Assembly (NCBI GenBank): GCA_903835685.1
Contig: CAILNX010000030.1
Coordinates: forward strand, 78,080 to 142,079
Source: an uncultured delta proteobacterium
Lineage (GTDB): Bacteria; Desulfobacterota; Desulfovibrionia; Desulfovibrionales; Desulfovibrionaceae
Reading direction: 5' to 3'
DNA length: 64,000 nt
In this document: in pieces, positions 1 through 7,874 of the stretch
Numbering within the stretch: the first letter of the stretch is position 1
How the letters are laid out: each line of letters begins with the position of its first letter
Program-made: the position numbers and the translations under genes
Notes under the pieces: generated by a model
Database searches by the model: none
Told to the model about the DNA's origin: nothing
What the model saw: only the letters and a program-made list of their open reading frames with translations

Positions 1-2
1 GG

Positions 3-554
3 GGCAAGCTGGCCATGGTTCCGGCCGGGCTCCAGAACTTCTTCGAAGTGGTCATCGGGGGGCTCGAGGACTTCGTCGTCGCCAACATCGGCGAGAAAGG
101 CCGGACGGTTTTCCCGATCATGGCCGTGATCTTCATCTTCATTCTGGGCATGAACCTGACCGGGCTCGTTCCCGGCTGCGACGCGCCCACGGCCAACGTG
201 AACACCAACGCGGCCATGGCCGTGTGCGTGTTCCTCTACTACAACTATATCGGCTTGAAGACCCACGGCGCGGGCTACATCCACCACTTCATGGGTCCGG
301 TGAAGGCGCTCTCCCCGCTCATGCTCGTCCTGGAGACCGTGTCCCACCTGGCCCGGCCGCTCTCGCTCACCCTTCGACTCTTCGGCAACATCCGGGGTGA
401 GGAAATCGTGCTCATCCTGCTGTTCACCCTGGCGCCGGTGGTGGGCACCCTGCCCATGTACTTCCTGTTCATCCTGGCCAAGGTGATCCAGGCCTTCATC
501 TTCTTCATGCTGACCATGATCTACTTGAAGGGTTCCCTGGAACACGCCCATTAA
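3..554 (+). CDS. atpB: ATP synthase F0 subunit a (5' end cut by window)
   Basis: Membrane subunit a of the F-type ATP synthase, forming the proton half-channels against the c-ring. The reading frame is open to the left edge, so roughly the first 50 residues are missing; the internal ATG at 15 is not the true start. The segment holds several hydrophobic helices and the diagnostic [16 protein letters not shown] stretch, whose Arg is the essential residue facing the c-subunit carboxylate. It ends at TAA 552-554 and is followed 56 bp later by atpE, the standard F0 order. F0 genes apart from F1 are usual in this lineage (established knowledge). Confidence 0.95.
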   Translation, partial: GKLAMVPAGLQNFFEVVIGGLEDFVVANIGEKGRTVFPIMAVIFIFILGMNLTGLVPGCDAPTANVNTNAAMAVCVFLYYNYIGLKTHGAGYIHHFMGPVKALSPLMLVLETVSHLARPLSLTLRLFGNIRGEEIVLILLFTLAPVVGTLPMYFLFILAKVIQAFIFFMLTMIYLKGSLEHAH

Positions 555-610
555 TCCTGGGGGAAATGGTCTTTCGACCACAACACTATACACTGTAAGG
601 AGTTTTTATT

Positions 611-931
611 ATGCGCAAATCCATGAAGACCGTTCTGAGCACCGTGGCCATGGTCCTGTTCGCCTCTGTCGCTTTCGCCGCTGACGGCGGCGCCGTGGGC
701 CCGGTCTCCGCTTGGGCCACTGCTTGTGGCATGGCTTTCGCCGCCGGCCTGTGCGGCCTCGGCCAGGGCATGGGCCTGAAGGCCGCCTGTGAAGGCACCG
801 CCCGCAACCCCGAAGCCGGTGGCAAGCTCACCGTGACCCTGATCCTGGGCCTGGCCTTCATCGAGTCCCTGGCCATTTACGCCCTGGTCGTGAACCTGAT
901 CCTCCTGTTCGTGAAGCCCCTGGGCGCCTAG
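611..931 (+). CDS. atpE: ATP synthase F0 subunit c
   Basis: Proteolipid subunit that makes the rotating c-ring. It has 106 residues, longer than the usual 75-85, because an N-terminal signal-peptide-like segment ([20 protein letters not shown], then AFA) precedes the hairpin. Helix 1 carries GLGQGMG, the polar loop RNPEAGG, and helix 2 [11 protein letters not shown] with the ion-binding Glu. The Gln in helix 1 together with Glu-Ser in helix 2 are part of the ligand set seen in Na+-dependent c-rings, but the following Thr is Leu, so ion specificity is open. AAGGAG lies 11 nt before the ATG. A strong terminator follows. Confidence 0.97.
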   Translation: MRKSMKTVLSTVAMVLFASVAFAADGGAVGPVSAWATACGMAFAAGLCGLGQGMGLKAACEGTARNPEAGGKLTVTLILGLAFIESLAIYALVVNLILLFVKPLGA

Positions 932-956
932 TCCGAAGCCTTACGTGATCGCAAGA

Positions 957-983
957 GGGAGGCCCCCGGGGCCTCCCTTTTTT
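957..983 (+). terminator. Rho-independent terminator after atpE
   Basis: Perfect GGGAGGCC / GGCCTCCC stem closing on a C/G-rich loop, followed by six T. It sits 26 bp after the atpE stop and isolates the F0 genes from rex. Confidence 0.92.
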
Positions 984-994
984 CCACTTTGATT

Positions 995-1012
995 TTGTTA
1001 CTTTTTTCACAA
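995..1012 (+). promoter_or_regulatory. Rex operator upstream of rex
   Basis: TTGTTACTTTTTTCACAA matches the Rex consensus TTGTGA-N6-TCACAA with one mismatch (G to T in the left half). It is 53 bp before the rex start codon, as expected for NADH/NAD+-responsive autoregulation. The match is seen in the sequence; binding is inferred. Confidence 0.75.
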
Positions 1013-1065
1013 ATCAGCCGCCCTGCAGCAGGTCCAAAACACCCCTTCCAACCAGGACGCGAGAC

Positions 1066-1704
1066 GTGAAGAGCGAACACATCCCCAAGGCCACCATCGA
1101 ACGGCTGGCGGTCTATCTCCAGATTCTGGGCAACCTCGGCCGGGACGGGGTGAACATCATCTCCTCGGACAAGCTGGCCCAGGCCTGCAAGGTGAATCCG
1201 TCGCAAATCAGAAAGGACTTGGCCTACTTCGGCGAGTTCGGAGTGCGCGGGGTGGGCTACTACATCCAGGAACTCATCACGGCCATCAAGCAGTCCCTGG
1301 GCATCGACCGGCACTGGTACTGCGCCCTGGTGGGCGTGGGCAACCTGGGCCGGGCGCTTTTGCGCCACAACGAGTTCGCCCGCCGGGGGTTCATCATCCG
1401 GGGGGCCTTTGACTGCGACCAGGACAAGATCGGCAAGGTCGAGTCCGGCCTGGAAGTCATCTGCTCCAAGCGGCTGAAAACCAAGGTCCGGGACTTGGGC
1501 CTGGAGATCGGCATCATCACCACCCCGCCCGAGCGCGCCCAGCGGGCCGCCGACTATCTGGTGGAGTCGGGCATCAAGGGAATCATCAACTTCGCCCCGG
1601 CCCGCATCGCGGTTCCCGAGCCCATTCCCGTGGAATACGTGGACTATTTCCACCAGTTCTACGCCCTGGCCTTTCATATCACCTTGAGCCAGCACCGCGC
1701 CTAG
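1066..1704 (+). CDS. rex: Redox-sensing transcriptional repressor Rex
   Basis: Cytoplasmic homodimeric repressor that leaves DNA when NADH binds and controls energy-metabolism genes. It has 212 residues, the normal size. The N-terminal winged helix covers about residues 5-75 and includes the typical NPSQIRKDLAYFGEFG. The Rossmann domain begins around residue 85 with the nucleotide loop GVGNLGRALL. The C-terminal VDYFHQFYALAFH region is the swapped dimer helix. GTG start with AGGA about 9 nt upstream. A Rex box lies in its own promoter. Its position just after atpE fits control of ATP synthase and respiration genes elsewhere in the genome. Confidence 0.96.
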   Translation: MKSEHIPKATIERLAVYLQILGNLGRDGVNIISSDKLAQACKVNPSQIRKDLAYFGEFGVRGVGYYIQELITAIKQSLGIDRHWYCALVGVGNLGRALLRHNEFARRGFIIRGAFDCDQDKIGKVESGLEVICSKRLKTKVRDLGLEIGIITTPPERAQRAADYLVESGIKGIINFAPARIAVPEPIPVEYVDYFHQFYALAFHITLSQHRA

Positions 1705-1736
1705 GGTCGTTCGCAACAAACGATGCCCCAAGACTG

Positions 1737-1765
1737 AAGAATAAGAATAATAATTTCTTATTCTT
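1737..1765. repeat. Intergenic AT-rich palindrome (copy 1)
   Basis: Perfect 10-bp inverted repeat AAGAATAAGA / TCTTATTCTT around a 9-nt AT loop, followed by GCGCGC. The purine-rich left arm, pyrimidine-rich right arm and TTCTTG-GC tail recur in several other intergenic spaces of this window. It may act as a terminator after rex or be a short dispersed repeat. Confidence 0.7.
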
Positions 1766-1932
1766 GCGCGCCCGTGCAGGCTGCCGCCCAGTGCGGAGCA
1801 CAACACGGGTGGCCCCTGCCAAGGCCGGGTCATGCACTTGCACCGCGCCCGGCATGGGGCTATCCTCTCTTCCCGTTGATCCTGCCCCGTGCGGCCGGAT
1901 CGTTTCTTCACCCCTTGATCCACGGATTGCTT

Positions 1933-2811
1933 ATGGCTGTGTCCCCTTTTCAGCAGTGGTTCCGCAAATTCAGCTATTCCGTGCCCTGGAATGTGGGCCT
2001 GATCACGGCCGGCGCTGCCCTGGTGGCCGTGGCCATCAAGTCCGTGATCATCCCCCACGGATTTCTGGCCGGAGGCATCTCGGGCCTGGGCGTCCTGGCC
2101 TACTACGTGTTCGGCGGGCTTTCCCCGGGCGTGTGGTTTTTGGTCCTGAACATCCCGGTCTTTCTCATGGGCTGGGTCTTTGTCAGCCGCCGCTTCTTTT
2201 TCTACAGCGTGTACGGGACCCTGGCCGTGACCCTGCTCATGGAGCTCATCACCTTTCAGATGCCCATTGCGGACAAGTGGCTGGCCGTGCTGGCCGGGGG
2301 GGTGCTCCTGGGCTCCGGAGTGGGCCTGGCCCTGCGCTCGCTCGGGTCCACGGGCGGGGTGGACATCCTCATGGTCATCTTCTTCCAGAAATACAACCTG
2401 CGCATGGGCCAGTTCGAATTTTTGTTCAATCTCCTGGTCTTTGCCGGGGGCCTCATCTGGCTGAACCTGGAGAGCGTGCTCTATTCCCTGGCCCTTATCG
2501 CGGTCATGTCCGCGGTCATCGAGCATTTCCTGTCCATGTTCAACGAGCGCAAGATGGCCCTGGTCATCTCGGACAAGCCCGAGGAACTGGCCCAGGAGAT
2601 CATCGCCTCCCTCGGCCGGGGCGTGACCTTCATCGACGCCGTGGGCGCGTACACCGGCCAGCCCCGCAGGGTGATCCTGACCGTGGTGCACAACCACCAG
2701 CTCAAACGGCTGGAGGAGCTGGTCTACGACTTCGACCCGGCGGCCTTCACCATCATCGGCTCCACCTTCAATGTCCTGGGCGAAGGCTTCGCCACGCGCA
2801 AAATTTATTGA
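1933..2811 (+). CDS. YitT family membrane protein (DUF161/DUF2179)
   Basis: Predicted transporter of the YitT family, of unknown substrate. The first two thirds are hydrophobic, with about five to six membrane segments and the conserved glycine-rich loop PHGFLAGGISGLGVLAYY. The last ~80 residues form a soluble DUF2179-type domain (ALVISDKPEELAQEII ... ILTVVHNHQLKRLEELV ... FTIIGSTF), which ends most family members. The frame is open further upstream to 1774, but the proline/arginine-rich leader lacks family character, so the ATG at 1933 is preferred; its RBS is weak. It is 16 bp from cobS, with which it may be cotranscribed. Confidence 0.88.
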   Translation: MAVSPFQQWFRKFSYSVPWNVGLITAGAALVAVAIKSVIIPHGFLAGGISGLGVLAYYVFGGLSPGVWFLVLNIPVFLMGWVFVSRRFFFYSVYGTLAVTLLMELITFQMPIADKWLAVLAGGVLLGSGVGLALRSLGSTGGVDILMVIFFQKYNLRMGQFEFLFNLLVFAGGLIWLNLESVLYSLALIAVMSAVIEHFLSMFNERKMALVISDKPEELAQEIIASLGRGVTFIDAVGAYTGQPRRVILTVVHNHQLKRLEELVYDFDPAAFTIIGSTFNVLGEGFATRKIY

Positions 2812-2827
2812 GACCAGGAGACCACCC

Positions 2828-3556
2828 ATGCCCCGCTTCCTGAACGCCCTGGGCTTTCTGACCCGGCTTGGCCCCAGCCGAGGCCTGGACCCGAACCAGG
2901 CGGCCGGAAGCCTGGCCGCCTTTCCCCTGGTGGGCCTGGTTCTGGGCCTGATCCTGACCGCTGTTCCGGCCCTGGGGCTTTTTTCCGGCCATTCCCAGGT
3001 CCAGGCCTGGATCATGGTCCTGGCCGGGGTCTGGCTGACCCGGGGCCTGCACCTGGACGGGGTGGCCGACCTGTGCGACGCCGTGGGCGCGGTCCTCGAC
3101 CCCGCACGCTTCTGGACCATCCTCAAGGACAGCCGCACCGGGGCCTTCGGGGCCTTGGGCCTCATCCTGGCCCTGACCGGACAGATGGCGGCCTTAAGCG
3201 GTCTGATCGAAGGCCGGGCCTATGGCGCGCTCATCTTTGCCCCGATCCTGGGCCGCACTGCGGCCGTGCTCCTGGGGACCTTCAGCCGGGACCTGCTGCG
3301 GCCGGGCCTGGGCCAGTTCTTCATGCAGATCGTCCCCGAACAAACCCTGGCCCTGGTCCTGGGCCAGACCGTGCTCCTGGGCCTCTTCCTGGTCCCGGTG
3401 AAGGCCCAGATCACGGCCTGGGCCCTTATGGCCGCCGGGCTGGCCGTTCTCCTGCGCCTGGGCCGCAGGGTGAACGGGATCAACGGCGATTTCCTGGGCG
3501 CGGCCATTGTCTGGGGGGAGATGGCCGCGGCCCTGGCCTGCCTGGCCTGGCTTTGA
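2828..3556 (+). CDS. cobS: Adenosylcobinamide-GDP ribazoletransferase
   Basis: Inner-membrane cobalamin synthase that joins adenosylcobinamide-GDP with alpha-ribazole in the last stage of B12 assembly. It has 242 residues, normal for CobS, and starts with the typical FLNALGFLTRL. The metal-binding LHLDGVADLCDAVG, the substrate-loop KDSRTGAFGALGLI and the GRTAAVLLG stretch are all present, interspersed with hydrophobic helices. AGGAGA lies 7 nt before the ATG. No other cobalamin gene is nearby, so it is an outlying member of the pathway. Confidence 0.94.
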   Translation: MPRFLNALGFLTRLGPSRGLDPNQAAGSLAAFPLVGLVLGLILTAVPALGLFSGHSQVQAWIMVLAGVWLTRGLHLDGVADLCDAVGAVLDPARFWTILKDSRTGAFGALGLILALTGQMAALSGLIEGRAYGALIFAPILGRTAAVLLGTFSRDLLRPGLGQFFMQIVPEQTLALVLGQTVLLGLFLVPVKAQITAWALMAAGLAVLLRLGRRVNGINGDFLGAAIVWGEMAAALACLAWL

Positions 3557-3684
3557 TTCTGCCCCGGCCCATTTTCCGGGCCAGGGGGGTTTTCCTTTCA
3601 CACTGAATTCTGCTATTATATTTTTTGTAATGCCGGAGCGGTGCTTCCGCTGGGAACGAGCCTTCATCCAGGGCGAGGAAATCT

Positions 3685-4317
3685 GTGCAGCAGACCAAAT
3701 CAGCCGGGTATCTGGTCAAGACCTTCCTCAAGCACAACGTGATCTTCACCGAGGGTTCGCGCGGGGAGCACGCCTTTGTGCTCACCCAGGGCCGGGTGGA
3801 GATCTCCGGCATGGTTTCGGGCCGGAAGAAGGTCTTTGCCGTGCTCAAGCCCATCTCCATCTTCGGGGAGATGGCCCTGTTCCTGGACAACCAGCAGCGC
3901 ACGGCCACGGCCATGGCCCTGGAAGACTGCAAGGTGGTGGTCATCAACAAATACGACCTGGACCAGTTCATCGCCAGCTCCCCGCCCATCGTGGCCACGC
4001 TCATGAACGTCCTGGTGCACCGTTTGAAGACCGCCACCCAGAAGGCCCTGCTCTGCCCCAACGTGCCCCTGGGCATCTGCCGCATCCTGGACCTCTTCGC
4101 CCTGAACGGGGTCATGGACCTGGTCTACGAACCGGCCATCCGGCACATGTCCGACGTGTTCGTGGCCACCCCGGCCCAGATCGAGACCTATCTCTCCAAT
4201 CTGGAGGCCAAGAAGCTCCTGTCCGTTGAGGAGCGCGAGGGCGGGACCCGCCACATCGTGCTCAAGCAGGCCAAGTTCATGGAATCCGTGCTGAAGCAGA
4301 TGCGCGAAGACGAATAG
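3685..4317 (+). CDS. Crp/Fnr family transcriptional regulator
   Basis: Cyclic-nucleotide-binding-domain regulator of 210 residues. The N-terminal domain (about 10-130) carries IFGEMALFLDNQQRTATAMA, the phosphate-binding-cassette region, although its Arg/Ser pattern is not diagnostic for cAMP. A dimer helix follows, then a winged helix (about 150-205) ending in RHMSDVFVATPAQIETYLSN and LEAKKLLSVEE. There is no N-terminal Cys cluster, so it is not an Fe-S FNR. GTG start with GAGG about 7 nt upstream. It reads toward the tracrRNA-like gene and cas9. Regulon and ligand are unknown. Confidence 0.85.
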   Translation: MQQTKSAGYLVKTFLKHNVIFTEGSRGEHAFVLTQGRVEISGMVSGRKKVFAVLKPISIFGEMALFLDNQQRTATAMALEDCKVVVINKYDLDQFIASSPPIVATLMNVLVHRLKTATQKALLCPNVPLGICRILDLFALNGVMDLVYEPAIRHMSDVFVATPAQIETYLSNLEAKKLLSVEEREGGTRHIVLKQAKFMESVLKQMREDE

Positions 4318-4396
4318 CGCCCTCGCTGACCTGAACATCCCCGCCTTTCGCCCCTGCCCCCTGCCCTGGCCTGAAACCCGGCCCCCCAGCCCCATG

Positions 4397-4490
4397 AAAA
4401 AAAGGACGCCCCACTGGGAGGCGTCCAGGCCGTCCCCTCGGGGAACGTTGCCTACGGGACCATGGTCCCTTGTTGTGACGTGACATCTGA
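4397..4490 (-). ncRNA. Candidate tracrRNA, antisense-upstream of cas9
   Basis: On the minus strand, after a TTGACA-like -35 (4519-4514), a compact RNA can be read. It has a single-stranded 5' part ending in CACGTCACAACAAGG, a 14-bp palindrome GGGACC-AT-GGTCCC (4469-4456), a GUAGGCAACGU linker, a CCC-loop-GGG hairpin (4446-4432), and a 7-bp GGACGCC/GGCGTCC stem followed by seven U (4426-4397). Anti-repeat, nexus-like and 3' hairpins ending in a terminator is the plan of type II tracrRNAs. The complement of the 5' part begins GTTGTGACGTGACATC, resembling type II repeat starts. The 5' end is approximate. No repeat array is in the window to confirm pairing. Confidence 0.65.
4404..4426 (-). terminator. 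Terminator ending the minus-strand RNA upstream of cas9
   Basis: GGACGCC / GGCGTCC stem with a 9-nt loop. It is followed on the minus strand by seven T (4403-4397), so it terminates leftward transcription. No protein-coding gene reads into it from the right, which is why an RNA gene is proposed. Confidence 0.85.
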
Positions 4491-4598
4491 TACGTATCCA
4501 GGCACATATATATTGTCAATACATATTTTATATTGTAACATGTATCGTTTTGTCTTATGATGGTTTGGTCCTTGGGACATACGGCGGTCACCCCCCCC

Positions 4599-7500
4599 AT
4601 GAGCAAAGACCATATCACCCTGCTGGGCCTGGACATCGGGTCGAATTCCGTGGGCTGGGCCCTGGTCCGGGCCGGTTTCGTCTTGGGCGCGCTCCGGCCC
4701 CTGGGGCTCCTGGCCCTGGGCGTGCGGGTCTTTCCCGAGAACTGCGACGGGGACCGCTCCCTGGGCCAGGACGCGCCCCGCAACCGGCAGCGCCGCGAGG
4801 CCCGGAAACGGCGGCGCATGCTGGATCACCGCGCCCGCCGCCTGGCCGTGGTGGCCAGCCTGCTCCAGGGCCAGGGGCTCCTGCCCTCGGGACCCTCGTC
4901 CAATGGCCCGGATCGCCACCGCCTGCTCAAGGACCTGGACGCCCGGCTCTGGACCCGGCAGACCCAGGACCGGACCATCACCCCGGATCGGTCCCTGCGC
5001 CCGGCCTTGCTGCCCTGCCTCCTGCGCCACCAGGCCCTCAAGCGGCCCCTGGAGCCCTTTGAAATCGGCCGCGCCCTGTTCCACCTGGCCCGGCGGCGGG
5101 GCAGCCAGGATCTGGACCAGGCCCGGGCTTGGGCCATGGGTGCGGGCCAGGTCATGGCCGCCCTGGACGAGGCGACCCTGGCCCGGGAGGGGAGGGGCGA
5201 GACGCCGGGGAGTTATCTCTCCCGGCTGGCCCGGGATGGCCACCCTGCGCGGGGCCATGTGTTCAGCCGTTGTTCCCTGCGCCAGGAGTTCGAGGCCATC
5301 TGGGCCATGCAGGCTGTCCACCATCCCCGGCTCCTGGACGAACCCTTCCGCCTGCGCCTGGCTGCGGCCATCTTCGCCCAGCGCCCCCAGAAGAAATCCA
5401 GGACCGGGGCTGGCCCCTGCTCCCTGGAAAAGGACCAGCGCCGCGCGCCCTGGTCCCATCCCCTGGCCCAACGCTTCCGCCTGCTTCTGGGCCTCAATGA
5501 CCTGCGCCTCCTGGACCCGGCCCGCCTGACTCATCAAGCCCGGCCCCTGGACCCGGACCAGCGCGCCCGCCTCCTGCTTCGCCTGGAGACCGCCGGGGAC
5601 GCCAGTTGGACGGAAATCCGCAGCCTGCTGGGCCTGTCCCCGGACACGCTCTTCAACCCGGAGGCCACCGGCAGCCGAGGACTGCCCGGAGACCGCCTGG
5701 CCCAGGCCCTGCTCCCGGTCTTTGGCCCGGCCTGGCTTGATTTTGATTTGGCCCAACAGTCCCGGGTGGCCGAGGACCTGCGCGGCATGGTCAAGCCCGA
5801 GGCCCTGGCCGCCCGGGGCCGCCTGGTCTGGAGCCTGACCCCGGACGCGGCCCAGGCCTTGTCCCGGGTGGTCCTGGAGCCCGGGTGCTGCGCCCTGTCC
5901 CGCAAGGCCCTGGCCCGGATTCTCCCGCACCTGGAAGCAGGCCTGCCCCTGGCCCGGGCCGTGGCCCTGGAATACCCGGACCAGAATCGGGAAGAGCCCC
6001 GCGACCGCCTACCCCCCCTGTTCCTGGCCCTGGACACGGCCGCCAACCCGGTGGTGTCCCGGGCCTTGGGCGAGATGCGCAAGGTGGTCAACGCCCTGAT
6101 CCGGGAGCACGGCAAGCCCGGGCTCATCCGGGTGGAGCTGGCCCGGGACCTGGGCCAGGGCCGAGGCCAGCGCCGCCGGGAGTTCGAGCAAAACCAGAAG
6201 GCCCAGGCCGCCCGCGAAACAGCCGCCCGAGACATCCTGGCCTTTCGGGGACATATGGACCCCCCCCGGGCGGAGGTGAAACGGGTGGCCCGGGCCGAGG
6301 TGGAGCGGCTGCTCCTGGCCCGGGAATGTCGCTGGGCCTGCCCCTACACCGGCCAGGCCCTGGACATGGCCGCCCTGTTTGGCCCGGAGCCGGGCTTTGA
6401 TCTGGAGCACATCATCCCCCTGTCCCGGCGCTGGGACACCTCCCTGGCCAACAAGACCCTGTGCGCGGCCACGGAGAACCGCCTGCGCAAGGCGGCCCGG
6501 ACCCCTCGCGAGGCTTACGCTCACGATCCCGAGCGCTATGCCCGGATTCTGGCGCGGGTGGAGGGATTCGACGCGGACCCGGCCCTTAAGGCCGCCAAGC
6601 TGCGCCGGTTCCTGGCCCAGGACCCGGCCGACCTTCCCCCCCCGGCCGGGCGGCTCCTGTCCGACGCGGCCCAGGCCGGGCGCAAGGCCCGGGAATACCT
6701 GGGCCTGTTGTACGGGAGTCAGGCCCAGGCCCGGGTCCAGGCCCTGCCCGGCCGGGCCACGGCCCGGATGCGCGCCGCCTGGAACTTGAACGCGCTCCTC
6801 GGTCCCGGGGGCAAGAACCGCCAGGACCACCGGCACCACGCCCTGGACGCCCTGGCCGTGGCCCTGTGCGGACCAGCCGAGTTGGCCGAATTGGCCGAGC
6901 CCTGGCCCGGATTCCGTGGCCAGGCCCGGGAGATGCTCCAGGCCTGTCTGCCCTCCCACCGGGTCTGCCGCAAGGCCCGGGGGGAGCTGCATCAGGAGAC
7001 CCTCTATGGTCTGCGGGCCGAAGGACCCCACGGGCCGGAAGTGGTCCTGCGCAAGCCCCTGACGGCCCTGCGACCCGGGGACATCCTCTCGGATCGGGCC
7101 ATGCCCGACCGGGCCGTGCGCCAGGCCGTGCGCGAACAGTGGGAGGACGGCGGACGCAAGGCCCCGGCCCGTTTTTTCGCCGATCCGGCCAATCTGCCTC
7201 CCCGGCCCGGGGACCCGGAGGCCTCCCTGCGCCGGGTGCGTGTGCCCCAGTCCGTGCGGGTGGTGTCCGTGGGCCAGGCCCCGCACGCACGCCTGGTGCA
7301 TACGGCCGCCAACCATCACTTGGCCGTGTTCGAGGGTCGGGTCGGGGACAAGTCGGTCTGGCGCGGCCAGGTGGTCACCCTCCTGGAGGCCATGGCCCGC
7401 AAGCGTGACGGCCGGGCCATCGTGGACCGCCAGGCCGGGCCAGAAGAGCGCTTCCTCTTCTCCCTGGCCAGGTCCGAGGTGCTGGAGATCCGCCTGAACG

Positions 7501-7721
7501 GGATCACGGAATATTTGCGGCTGCGCACCTTCTACCCGGACCCGGCCGGAGGGGCCAGGCTGGAGCTGGTGCGTCTCACCGACGCCCGCAGGCAACGGGA
7601 CATGGAGAAAAAGACCCGGGACAACGGCTGGTTCAAGTTCAGCGTCAAGCAGCTCGGGGGCCTGCCCTGCCGCAAGGTGCGCATCACGCCGCTGGGCCGG
7701 GTGGTCCCGGCCAATGACTAA
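4599..7721 (+). CDS. cas9: Cas9-like RNA-guided endonuclease (type II-C size)
   Basis: Predicted guide-RNA-directed double-strand DNA nuclease of 1040 residues. RuvC-I GLDIGSNSVGWAL has its Asp at residue 12. An arginine-rich bridge helix (RNRQRREARKRRRMLDHRAR) follows, then a REC-like helical region to about residue 480. RuvC-II RVELARDLG carries the Glu (about 513), HNH DLEHIIPLSRRWD the catalytic His (about 604) with NKTL and N downstream, and RuvC-III HHALDALAV the His/Asp (about 747/750). The C-terminal ~290 residues would be the PAM-interacting part. All catalytic residues are intact. The frame also permits ATG 4557, but neither start has a clear RBS and 4599 fits family N-termini. No cas1, cas2, cas4, csn2 or array is adjacent. 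Base composition is as GC-rich as its neighbours, suggesting long residence. Confidence 0.93.
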   Translation: MSKDHITLLGLDIGSNSVGWALVRAGFVLGALRPLGLLALGVRVFPENCDGDRSLGQDAPRNRQRREARKRRRMLDHRARRLAVVASLLQGQGLLPSGPSSNGPDRHRLLKDLDARLWTRQTQDRTITPDRSLRPALLPCLLRHQALKRPLEPFEIGRALFHLARRRGSQDLDQARAWAMGAGQVMAALDEATLAREGRGETPGSYLSRLARDGHPARGHVFSRCSLRQEFEAIWAMQAVHHPRLLDEPFRLRLAAAIFAQRPQKKSRTGAGPCSLEKDQRRAPWSHPLAQRFRLLLGLNDLRLLDPARLTHQARPLDPDQRARLLLRLETAGDASWTEIRSLLGLSPDTLFNPEATGSRGLPGDRLAQALLPVFGPAWLDFDLAQQSRVAEDLRGMVKPEALAARGRLVWSLTPDAAQALSRVVLEPGCCALSRKALARILPHLEAGLPLARAVALEYPDQNREEPRDRLPPLFLALDTAANPVVSRALGEMRKVVNALIREHGKPGLIRVELARDLGQGRGQRRREFEQNQKAQAARETAARDILAFRGHMDPPRAEVKRVARAEVERLLLARECRWACPYTGQALDMAALFGPEPGFDLEHIIPLSRRWDTSLANKTLCAATENRLRKAARTPREAYAHDPERYARILARVEGFDADPALKAAKLRRFLAQDPADLPPPAGRLLSDAAQAGRKAREYLGLLYGSQAQARVQALPGRATARMRAAWNLNALLGPGGKNRQDHRHHALDALAVALCGPAELAELAEPWPGFRGQAREMLQACLPSHRVCRKARGELHQETLYGLRAEGPHGPEVVLRKPLTALRPGDILSDRAMPDRAVRQAVREQWEDGGRKAPARFFADPANLPPRPGDPEASLRRVRVPQSVRVVSVGQAPHARLVHTAANHHLAVFEGRVGDKSVWRGQVVTLLEAMARKRDGRAIVDRQAGPEERFLFSLARSEVLEIRLNGITEYLRLRTFYPDPAGGARLELVRLTDARRQRDMEKKTRDNGWFKFSVKQLGGLPCRKVRITPLGRVVPAND

Positions 7722-7735
7722 AGTTGTGTTCCTCG

Positions 7736-7790
7736 AATAAGACCCGACAGGAAAGAAGCATATGAATCATTCTTTCTCATTCTTGCGCTC
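7736..7790. repeat. AT-rich palindromes after cas9
   Basis: GAAAGAA / TTCTTTC inverted repeat (within 7751-7782) followed by TCATTCTTGCGC. A second AT-rich patch, AAAGAATATATTATTATTTTTC, lies near 7826-7848. Both resemble the intergenic element family seen after rex and elsewhere. They probably separate cas9 from the convergent lysE-type gene. Confidence 0.45.
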
Positions 7791-7874
7791 CTCTGCCAGA
7801 GATTGCCAACTCCAGAACGCAACACAAAGAATATATTATTATTTTTCTCTGGGTCCTCTTTCGCAGACGCAACG

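Noticed and set aside
928..3165. 745-codon open frame on the minus strand
   Set aside because: Antisense shadow of rex, the YitT gene and cobS caused by high GC; composition is low-complexity (His/Gln/Gly/Asp-rich) with no domain.
3557..3600. Terminator after cobS
   Set aside because: GGCCC/GGGCC stem is present but the T-run is interrupted (GGTTTTCCTTT); too weak to list.
4599..7721. IscB/IsrB instead of Cas9
   Set aside because: Length of 1040 residues with a REC-sized helical region between bridge helix and RuvC-II fits Cas9; IscB is about 400-550 residues.
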